Shown: positions 1-5,367 of the stretch, piece by piece | How the letters are laid out: each line of letters starts with the position of its first letter | How positions within the stretch are numbered: the first letter of the stretch is position 1 | Origin: JBQTIQ01 sp052387955 | GTDB lineage: Bacteria; Actinomycetota; Acidimicrobiia; Acidimicrobiales; JACDCH01 | DNA: 11,046 nt | Reading direction: 5' to 3' | NCBI GenBank assembly: GCA_052387955.1 | Contig: JBQTIQ010000036.1 | Coordinates: forward strand, 1-11,046 | The notes under the pieces: generated by a model | What the model saw: the letters and a program-made list of their open reading frames with translations, nothing else | Told to the model about the DNA's origin: nothing | Database searches by the model: none | Program-made: the position numbers and the translations under genes

Positions 1-1037
1 GACCAATGCCAGGGCTCCGAGGGCAAATTGCGGAGGCCATACCGAGCCGCGTTGGCGGCCAGCCACTGGAAGCAGGCGCTCGAGCGGCTCCGGAGCGTCT
101 GCCCCGAGCAGGTGACGTCGATGGCCAGGCCCCGCTCGTGCATCGACGTGCCGGGCCGGGCCGTGGGCGGCGAGCACCGCGACGGCGAGAGCTCGAAGAT
201 CGCCTCCCCGGAGGGACCGCAGTGGGCCCGGCGCAGCGCGATCTGAGAATCCGCCGAGCGATAGCCGCCGCCACAGAGCTCGAACCCGTCGGCCTCGGCC
301 GCGGCCAACAGGTCGCCGACCGCGGCGGCGATGGTGGCGGCGACGGTGATCGAGCCACCACCGGCGCACCCGACCGCTTCGAGGTCGACCGACCCGACAC
401 CAACCGGCCCGAGGGCAGCGTCGTCGGCCCGCGATCCCGGCGTGTCGAGCATGATGATCTCCGCCCGCAGGCCCTCGAGCCGGCCGGCCAGGTCGACGGA
501 GACGGCGGCTAAGGCGTCTCGGGAGGCGCGGGCCTCCTCGAACAAGTCGGCGGCGGTGGCCACCTCGAGGTCGGCGTCGGCCGCGGCCGCGGCGATCAAC
601 CGGTAGTCGGTGACCATGGCGGTGGAGTGGGCTTGGAGCGCGGCCGACACCTGGTCGCCGATCGTTGGCCCTGCGGCCGTGTCGATGGCCCCCAGCCGGG
701 CGGTGGCGACCGCAGCTGCCGCCGCGGCCTCCTCGACCCGGCCCTGGGCGGCGCCGAGCGCCAGCTTCGCGGCCGCCGACGATTCTTGGGCCGCGGCCAG
801 CTCGGTGCCGGCCCGGGCCACCTCGGCCTCGACCGCGGTGAGGTTGGCCGCCACGTCGGCGGCGGTCGCCTCGATAGCGGCGATCTCGGCGCCGAGGGCA
901 ACGCGACGGTCTCGGACCGCCTCGATCCGGAGTCGGGCGTCGGTGTCTGCCATCACCGGGCGGGCCAGCGCGACCAACAGGATGCTGACCAGCGCGACTC
1001 CCAACCACAGCCACGGGAGTCGCCGGCCGGTCCACAC
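1..1037 (-). CDS. VanY-like D-alanyl-D-alanine carboxypeptidase (M15B family), C-terminus cut by window edge
   Basis: This reading frame on the minus strand has no stop down to base 1, so the last residues lie outside the window; 345 residues are visible. The GTG at 1037 is chosen as start: it follows AGGA with a 5-base spacer and directly precedes an uncleaved-anchor or signal segment (about residues 6-24, LPWLWLGVALVSILLVALA). Residues about 25-170 are Ala/Glu/Arg-rich and helical, a probable coiled-coil stalk. The catalytic domain shows the M15 landmarks: YRSADSQ at 259-265, SMHERGLAID at 298-307 (zinc ligands His300 and Asp307) and EPWHW at 341-345 (third ligand His344). The family trims the terminal D-Ala from peptidoglycan stem peptides outside the membrane; the stalk could place the zinc domain in the wall. 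Several Cys residues in the domain suggest disulfides. It is transcribed away from the exosortase cluster. Family assignment is firm; the exact substrate is inferred. Confidence 0.88.
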   Translation of the reverse strand, partial: MWTGRRLPWLWLGVALVSILLVALARPVMADTDARLRIEAVRDRRVALGAEIAAIEATAADVAANLTAVEAEVARAGTELAAAQESSAAAKLALGAAQGRVEEAAAAAAVATARLGAIDTAAGPTIGDQVSAALQAHSTAMVTDYRLIAAAAADADLEVATAADLFEEARASRDALAAVSVDLAGRLEGLRAEIIMLDTPGSRADDAALGPVGVGSVDLEAVGCAGGGSITVAATIAAAVGDLLAAAEADGFELCGGGYRSADSQIALRRAHCGPSGEAIFELSPSRCSPPTARPGTSMHERGLAIDVTCSGQTLRSRSSACFQWLAANAARYGLRNLPSEPWHW

Positions 1038-1177
1038 GCATGTCCTGTCGACCGAGCATCGTGCCGGCACCGCGCCGATGCCCCACCCTCGTGATCATCG
1101 GTCGAGGTTCGACCGCAATCGGTCGAGATGGGGCATGCGCCACGGGATCGCCCGCCGGCCGGCCGCCTGAGGGCATC

Positions 1178-1194
1178 GGAGCCGCTTCGGCTCT
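1178..1194 (+). other. Small hairpin in the 5' leader of the sorting-substrate gene
   Basis: GAGCCG (1179-1184) and CGGCTC (1188-1193) form a perfect inverted repeat around CTT, extended by a G-T pair at 1178/1194. It sits 13 bases upstream of the Shine-Dalgarno of the gene at 1219. No T-run follows, so a terminator is unlikely; it could be a leader stem-loop affecting mRNA stability. The function is not known. Confidence 0.35.
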
Positions 1195-1206
1195 GACGAC
1201 CACCTC

Positions 1207-1212
1207 AGGAGG
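1207..1212 (+). promoter_or_regulatory. Ribosome binding site AGGAGG for the sorting-substrate gene
   Basis: A perfect AGGAGG with a 6-base spacer precedes the ATG at 1219. It decides this start over the in-frame TTG at 1213, which would lie directly on the Shine-Dalgarno. Confidence 0.85.
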
Positions 1213-1218
1213 TTGGAC

Positions 1219-1851
1219 ATGAGACAACCGTTCAGGACGGGCGCGAGAGCAGCGATCGTCGTTGCCGCCATCGCCACGTCCCTCAGCTTCGCGACCCCCG
1301 CTGGTGCCAGCACCGGCGACTGGGGGTTCAGCAGCGGCAACGCGTTCCCGCCGGGCAGCTTTCTCGACCTCACCCCGGGACTGATCTGCATCGCCGGCCC
1401 ATGCGAGTACACCCCCTCAATGAGCTTCACGGCGGTCGCTCAGAACGGGGCGCAGTTCTTCAACATCGGCGACGTCGTGCCGCTCGTCAGCCAGCCTGGC
1501 GGGGCGACCGCCGGCACCTGCACCGTCGTGTCGGCGACATCGTGGGTGTGCGACTTCACCGCGACGGGCACGGTCCCCACCGGAACGGTCCTCTTCGCGA
1601 CCAGCGCCTACAACCTCAGCATCCCGGCGGTGACGCCGGCCGTGACCACGGTCGTCACCTACACCTGGAACGACACGGTCGAGACCGGCAACAACCCGGC
1701 CAACGACACGTTCGTCTCGACCGTCAGCAACCAGCCGGCAGTGCCGATCCTCGAGTCGGCCGGCCTCATTGGGGGCAGCGTCGCTCTCGCCGGCGCTGGT
1801 CTGGCCCTGCGGTCCCGCCGCCGTCGCGCCACGGACGCCGCGCCGGTCTGA
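1219..1851 (+). CDS. Secreted protein with PEP-CTERM-like exosortase sorting signal (VPILES)
   Basis: This 210-aa protein has a classic signal peptide: basic MRQPFRTGAR, a hydrophobic core at about 11-24, and Ala-X-Ala-like cleavage near residues 28-30. The mature part is Gly/Thr/Ser/Val-rich and beta-like, with only four Cys (57, 62, 101, 111), consistent with two extracellular disulfides. The C-terminus has the tripartite form of a sorting signal: VPILES at 175-180, a hydrophobic helix at about 181-197, then RSRRRR and a short tail. This is the layout of PEP-CTERM proteins (VPEP, helix, Arg cluster), but with a different motif. An exosortase-family gene lies 240 bp downstream, so this is its likely substrate. 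The mature domain matches no family I recognise; it may be a surface or extracellular-matrix protein. Confidence 0.82.
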   Translation: MRQPFRTGARAAIVVAAIATSLSFATPAGASTGDWGFSSGNAFPPGSFLDLTPGLICIAGPCEYTPSMSFTAVAQNGAQFFNIGDVVPLVSQPGGATAGTCTVVSATSWVCDFTATGTVPTGTVLFATSAYNLSIPAVTPAVTTVVTYTWNDTVETGNNPANDTFVSTVSNQPAVPILESAGLIGGSVALAGAGLALRSRRRRATDAAPV

Positions 1852-1863
1852 TGCAACTCGGTG

Positions 1864-1893
1864 GTGGGACCGCCGCGGGCTCGGTGGTCCCGC
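1864..1893 (+). other. Strong intergenic hairpin between substrate gene and sorting machinery
   Basis: GTGGGACCGCCG (1864-1875) can pair with CGGTGGTCCCGC (1882-1893) around the 6-base loop CGGGCT, giving a 12-bp stem with two G-U pairs. It lies 13 bases after the stop of the substrate gene and 34 bases before the ATG at 1928. No T-tract follows. It may be a partial terminator or an mRNA-processing or stabilising element that keeps the abundant substrate transcript separate from the enzyme genes. That role is inferred. Confidence 0.5.
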
Positions 1894-1916
1894 CGACCGA
1901 TCCGCCTCACGTCGTT

Positions 1917-1921
1917 GGAGG
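1917..1921 (+). promoter_or_regulatory. Ribosome binding site GGAGG for the 55-aa microprotein
   Basis: GGAGG with a 6-base spacer precedes the ATG at 1928, the same geometry as at 1219. It is the main evidence that the short reading frame is a translated gene and not the tail of a decayed longer one. Confidence 0.75.
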
Positions 1922-1927
1922 ACATCG

Positions 1928-2095
1928 ATGAACTACGGAACTCCCCGCACCACCGGCGGCGCCCTTGTCGGCGGGGCGATGCTGGCCCGAACCGGCGTCA
2001 ACTCGCTCCTGTGGGCCGCGGTCGCGGTCGTGCTGATCGTCGCCGGGCTCGTGTTGGTGCGGGCGGCGTCGGTGCGCCGGGCGGCCGTACGGTGA
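1928..2095 (+). CDS. 55-aa microprotein made almost only of an LAxTG-like sorting signal
   Basis: The product is a single-span small protein. After an 18-residue Gly-rich N-terminus comes LARTG (19-23), a hydrophobic helix (about 27-44) and a basic tail (Arg45, 50, 51, 55). LAxTG is the recognition motif of class E sortases of actinobacteria, and the motif-helix-basic-tail order is that of a cell-wall sorting signal. There is no separate N-terminal signal peptide and almost no cargo. Its stop overlaps the exosortase start (GTGA, 4 bp), so the two are probably translationally coupled. Charge distribution predicts N-out/C-in. Possible roles are an accessory subunit of the exosortase, a minimal anchored peptide, or a competitor or inhibitor of sorting. 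None can be decided from sequence; I recognise no named family. Confidence 0.72.
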   Translation: MNYGTPRTTGGALVGGAMLARTGVNSLLWAAVAVVLIVAGLVLVRAASVRRAAVR

Positions 2096-2646
2096 GCCGG
2101 CGCATCCTCAGCGCCGGGCTCCTCGCCGCCGCGGCCCTGGTGCTCGTCCTCGAAGCGACCGTGCGCCAGGCCGAGACCGCCGCCACCGCCTTCCTGGCCG
2201 GCACCGTGTTCGGCCTCGACACGTTCACCAGCTCCCTCCAACCGGTGCTCTACGTCACCACCGCGACCGACCCGGCCCCGTCCTGGGGCGACGTGTGGGT
2301 AGGCCTCATGGTGACCCGCGAGTGCACCGTCGCCTGGCTGCTGGCGCCCTTGCTGCTGCTGTCGGCGGTCATGGCCCGGGGCCGGAGGCTCACCGTGGGG
2401 GCGGTGGCCATCGCCGCCGCGGTCGCCGCCGCCGCGCTCGTCGCCGTCAACTTGCTGCGGCTGCTGATCATCGTGCTGGCGACCCACCGCTGGGGCATGG
2501 GGACGGGCTACCGGTGGTCGCACGACGTGTACGGCTCCCTCGTCGGCGTCCTCGGTGTCGGGCTGGCGTTGGTCCTCTTCCTGATCACGGCTACCCGGCT
2601 CTCCCACCGGGGCGGCATCGGTGCCGCCGCCCGCACCCAGGCCTAG
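2092..2646 (+). CDS. Exosortase/archaeosortase-family transpeptidase (compact, 184 aa)
   Basis: This multi-pass membrane protein carries the family triad: Cys78 in VTRECTVAW, Arg123 in NLLRLL (120-125) and His144 in WSHDVYG. These proteins cleave C-terminal sorting signals of the PEP-CTERM type on the outer face of the membrane and are thought to transfer the protein to an acceptor, analogous to sortases. Hydrophobic segments are at about 5-22, 80-95, 102-131 and 147-167. At 184 aa it is near the minimal core, well below the EpsH-type enzymes of Proteobacteria. The GTG start is set by the 4-bp overlap with the upstream stop; earlier in-frame starts would read through the microprotein gene. 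The VPILES protein upstream is the obvious substrate. The subfamily (Xrt letter) was not assigned. Confidence 0.85.
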   Translation: MSRRILSAGLLAAAALVLVLEATVRQAETAATAFLAGTVFGLDTFTSSLQPVLYVTTATDPAPSWGDVWVGLMVTRECTVAWLLAPLLLLSAVMARGRRLTVGAVAIAAAVAAAALVAVNLLRLLIIVLATHRWGMGTGYRWSHDVYGSLVGVLGVGLALVLFLITATRLSHRGGIGAAARTQA

Positions 2647-2655
2647 AGCAAGACC

Positions 2656-4284
2656 ATGGCCGGGCCCAGCAACCAGATCGTCGCCGCCGCGCAGGCGCTG
2701 AGCCTTGCCTTCAGCGCCGCGTTCCTGGCCTACTGGTGCTGCATCCTGGCCGCCTATCTCCGCCGCCGGCCCGACGAGCCCGGCACCGCCGAGGCCTTCA
2801 CCTGGCACCTGTTCGTGCCCTGCCGGGACGAGGCCGCGGTGATCGGGGCCACGCTCACCTACCTCCGGACGACCTTCCCCGAGGCCGACGTGTGGGTCAT
2901 CGACGACGACAGCGACGACGCCACCGCCTCGATCGCCCAGTCCTTCGTCAACCGCGACGACGCGGTCCATCTGGTCCGGCGTCGCCGGCCCGAGGCCCGC
3001 ACCGGGAAGGGCGACGCCCTCAACGACGCCTACCGCGCCCTGCGAGCCCGCCTGGGCGGACAGGCCGACCTGAGCCGGGTCATCGTGGGGGTCGTCGACG
3101 GCGACGGCCGCCCCAGCGCCAACTGCCTCGCCGCCTGCGCCGGGCCTCGCTACTTCGGCGACGAGAAGGTGGGCGGGGTCCAAGTCGAGGTCCGGATCAT
3201 GAACCGGGCCGACCACCGGCCGCTGCCCGGCCGGGGCCGGGCGGCCAACTTCTTCGGCCGCACGCTGGTGCGGATGCAGGACGTCGAGTTCCGCACCGTG
3301 ATCGGCGCCATCCAGACGTCGAGGCGGCGGACCCACACCGTCGGTATGGGCGGCAACGGCCAGTTCACCCGCCTGTCGGCCCTCGCCGCGCTCGACGACG
3401 GCGACGGGCGGGCCTGGCGAGGCTCGCTGCTCGAGGACTTCGAGCTCGGGCTCCACCTGCTACTGGCGGGTTACGACAACGCCTTCTCGGCCGACGCCTG
3501 GGTCGACCAGGAGGGACTTCCCAGCTTCGACCGCTACCTGACCCAGCGCACCCGGTGGGGACAGGGCGTCATGCAGTGCGGGCGCTACCTGCCCGATGCC
3601 TGGAACAGCCCCAAGCTGACCGCCCTCGGTGCCCTCGAGGTCAGCTACTACCTCCTGCAGCCCTGGCTGACCCTGCTGGGCACGATCGTCTTCCCCCTCC
3701 CGCTGATCGCGCTGGCGGCGGGGAACGCCCGCGCCGGCGTCGGCTTGGGCGAGTTCCTGGCCTCGGGCGGCTGGGCCTTGATCGCAATGTACCTGGTCCT
3801 GGGTACGGCGCCGTTCATCATGTGGGGCCCGCTGTACCGACGCCGCTGTGAGCCCCAGGCCACCAGGTGGGCCGCGCTGGGCTGGGGCTTCGCCTACCTG
3901 CTCTACGTGTACGGGTTCTACGTGACGTCGTGGCGGGCGTTCGTGCGCATCGTGCGAGGCCAGCGTTCCTGGTCCAAGACCCGTCGCAACGCCGAGTTCG
4001 ACCCGCGCGCCGCCGAGCCGACGGTCGAGCGCCCGGCGCCGCCCACGCCCGTCGAGCCCCGGTTGGCCCTGCCCGCGGTCGTCACCCCCCGGCCGCGCCG
4101 CTGCGTCGTCGCCCCTCGGCCGACCGAGCGGCTACCGATGCCGCGCTCAGGATGCCGGCGGCAGCGGCCAGCGATGACGGCGGCCTCGCCCGTGCGCCGA
4201 CCCGGCGACGCCGGCGGCTGCCCCCGCTCGCTCCTGGAGCGTGCCCGGCCGCCTCCGGTGGGCCGAGCCGCCGCAGTGCAGTGA
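2656..4284 (+). CDS. Membrane-bound GT2 glycosyltransferase of the exosortase cluster
   Basis: This is a 542-aa processive-type GT2 enzyme. A TM segment at about 10-34 precedes the catalytic domain with the family landmarks: VPCRDEA (54-60), DDD (83-85), the DGD metal/UDP-sugar site (148-150), ED with the catalytic base (260-261) and QRTRW (297-301). Three to four TM helices follow at about 331-360, 373-391 and 408-428. These motifs are those of cellulose/hyaluronan/poly-N-acetylglucosamine synthases, using nucleotide sugars at the inner face. It starts 9 bp after the exosortase with only a weak Shine-Dalgarno, so coupled translation is likely. The neighbourhood suggests it makes the acceptor glycan or glycosylates the sorted protein. 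Residues from about 450 onward are a Pro/Arg-rich, probably disordered cytosolic tail. Codon use becomes less regular after about 4130, so a late frameshift cannot be excluded. Confidence 0.88.
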   Translation: MAGPSNQIVAAAQALSLAFSAAFLAYWCCILAAYLRRRPDEPGTAEAFTWHLFVPCRDEAAVIGATLTYLRTTFPEADVWVIDDDSDDATASIAQSFVNRDDAVHLVRRRRPEARTGKGDALNDAYRALRARLGGQADLSRVIVGVVDGDGRPSANCLAACAGPRYFGDEKVGGVQVEVRIMNRADHRPLPGRGRAANFFGRTLVRMQDVEFRTVIGAIQTSRRRTHTVGMGGNGQFTRLSALAALDDGDGRAWRGSLLEDFELGLHLLLAGYDNAFSADAWVDQEGLPSFDRYLTQRTRWGQGVMQCGRYLPDAWNSPKLTALGALEVSYYLLQPWLTLLGTIVFPLPLIALAAGNARAGVGLGEFLASGGWALIAMYLVLGTAPFIMWGPLYRRRCEPQATRWAALGWGFAYLLYVYGFYVTSWRAFVRIVRGQRSWSKTRRNAEFDPRAAEPTVERPAPPTPVEPRLALPAVVTPRPRRCVVAPRPTERLPMPRSGCRRQRPAMTAASPVRRPGDAGGCPRSLLERARPPPVGRAAAVQ

Positions 4285-4544
4285 TGACAACCCAATCCAC
4301 CACGCCAGACCTGCTGTCGGGACGTAGCCCGGCGCCCACAGCGGGCTGGCGGGTGGGAGGGCATCGGCCGTTCCCCCCTTCGTCGATCAGCGAACCCTCG
4401 ACCTTCGGAAAGGAGCCGGCCGTGGCCGGGACCTCAGAACTGGCGGCCGAACAAGCCGAATGGGCTGGCCGAGCGCGCCAGCGGCAGCGAGCCGGGCCGC
4501 GATGGGGCACGAGCGCAGCGAGCGGGAGCGCAGCCCCCGGGGTC
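4285..4544. other. Intergenic region between convergent genes, with GC-rich gene-end repeat
   Basis: The glycosyltransferase and the response regulator converge on this 260-bp gap. I see no convincing gene in it. Its right end (4504-4537) is bounded by GGGGC (4504-4508) and GCCCC (4533-4537) and contains two GAGCGC units (4511-4516 and 4526-4531). It lies immediately after the response-regulator stop, so it may act as a terminator for the minus strand. A loosely similar GC-rich element follows the kinase gene at about 8258-8296. Confidence 0.35.
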
Positions 4545-5276
4545 TCAGGGCTCGAAGCGGTAGCCGACCCCACGCACCGTGCGCAGGAACCGAGGCTCGT
4601 CGGGATCGTGCTCGATCTTGCGCCGCAGGCGCCTGATGTGCTCGGTGACGGTCGCCGGGTCCTGCCAGTCCTCCGACGACCCCCACACCGATTCCAGCAG
4701 CTCGGCCCGGGGGACGACCTCCCGAGGTCGCGCCGCCAGGTAAGCGAGCACGTCGAACTCCCGGGCGGTGAGGTCCACCGGGGCCCCGTTGACGATGGCC
4801 TCCCGTTCCCGATGGCGGATCTCGATGCCGGGCGACGACGGCGGCGATGGGACCAGGGGCCGCGCCGGGGCCGGCGCGGCGAAGTCATGGCGACGGCGGA
4901 GCACGGCTCGGACCCGGGCCGCGAACTCCCGGGGCAGGAACGGTTTCACGATGTAGTCGTCGGCGCCGAGGTCGAGCCCGAGCACCCGATCGGTCTCCGC
5001 GCTCTGGCCGGTCATCATGATCACCGGGAAATCAAGTCTGCCCCGCAGCCTCACCAACACCTCGAGCCCGCTCATCTCGGGCAGCTCGATGTCGAGGATC
5101 AACAGGTCGGGCGCACGCTCGGCGATGGCGGCCAAGCCGGCCTCGCCGGAGGTGGCCTCTTCGACGGTATGGCCTTCCCGCTCCAGGAGGCCGCGCGCCA
5201 GGCTCCGCAGCACCGGGTCGTCGTCGACGAGCAGGACATACCGACCTTCGGGCCCCCACTCCCACGTTTCGGGCAT
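4545..5276 (-). CDS. OmpR/PhoB-type response regulator
   Basis: This 243-aa two-domain regulator has an N-terminal receiver with Asp18/Asp19 (VDDDP), phospho-acceptor Asp62 (LILDIELPEMSG), Thr89 and Lys111 (VKPF), all intact. A Pro/Ala/Ser-rich linker spans about 130-147. The C-terminal winged helix (about 150-243) has the usual ELLESVWG and RRKIEHDP signatures and ends GVGYRFEP. It should bind DNA as a phosphorylated dimer at direct repeats. The ATG at 5276 places the receiver at its normal position; the longer frame to 5369 would overlap the divergent kinase start. No clear Shine-Dalgarno precedes 5276, so translation may be leaderless or weak. Its partner is probably the divergent hybrid kinase. 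The target genes are unknown; the exosortase cluster next door is only a positional candidate. Confidence 0.92.
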   Translation of the reverse strand: MPETWEWGPEGRYVLLVDDDPVLRSLARGLLEREGHTVEEATSGEAGLAAIAERAPDLLILDIELPEMSGLEVLVRLRGRLDFPVIMMTGQSAETDRVLGLDLGADDYIVKPFLPREFAARVRAVLRRRHDFAAPAPARPLVPSPPSSPGIEIRHREREAIVNGAPVDLTAREFDVLAYLAARPREVVPRAELLESVWGSSEDWQDPATVTEHIRRLRRKIEHDPDEPRFLRTVRGVGYRFEP

Positions 5277-5367
5277 AACGGACGCGTAGCGTAACGCCAA
5301 TGCCACATCGACGTGACCGGGGCAAGACGGCATCGCCGTTGGACTGCAGTCGCCGAGGGGATCGGAC
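5277..5367. promoter_or_regulatory. Divergent promoter region of the two-component pair
   Basis: This 91-bp gap separates the response regulator (minus) from the hybrid kinase (plus). It holds GCGTAACGC, an odd-symmetry dyad at 5289-5297. TAACG occurs at 5276-5280 and 5292-5296, 16 bp apart. GAGGGG at 5355-5360 with a 7-base spacer is the kinase ribosome binding site. Autoregulation by the response regulator is plausible, but no consensus is known to me. Confidence 0.4.

Larger units (their letters stand above)
1038..1218. promoter_or_regulatory. Divergent intergenic region with CGGTCGA heptamer cluster
   Basis: This 181-bp gap lies between the leftward carboxypeptidase and the rightward sorting-substrate gene and must hold both promoters. 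The heptamer CGGTCGA occurs four times: reverse at 1048-1054, forward at 1099-1105, reverse at 1109-1115 and forward at 1120-1126. The second and third form a perfect dyad with a 3-bp spacer. The 10-mer ATCGGTCGAG repeats at 1097-1106 and 1118-1127, 21 bp apart (two helical turns). That layout resembles an operator for a dimeric regulator, but the regulator is unknown and CGGTCGA also occurs in coding parts of the window. I could not assign -35/-10 boxes. Confidence 0.4.

Noticed and set aside
6..512. A plus-strand frame over the left edge
   Set aside because: The minus strand here encodes the M15B catalytic motifs; the plus frame is an Arg/Gly-rich shadow.
1200..1216. Dyad CCACCTC/GAGGTTGG around the Shine-Dalgarno of the 1219 gene
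   Set aside because: The loop would be only two bases; the realistic stem is three pairs, too weak to claim masking of the ribosome binding site.
1933..3456. A 507-codon open frame on the minus strand
   Set aside because: It is antisense to the exosortase and glycosyltransferase, which carry clear motifs. The product is Gly/Glu/Arg/Pro low-complexity, typical of high-GC shadow frames.
3867..5294. A 475-codon open frame on the plus strand
   Set aside because: It crosses the glycosyltransferase end, the intergenic region and the antisense of the response regulator; no domain-like sequence.
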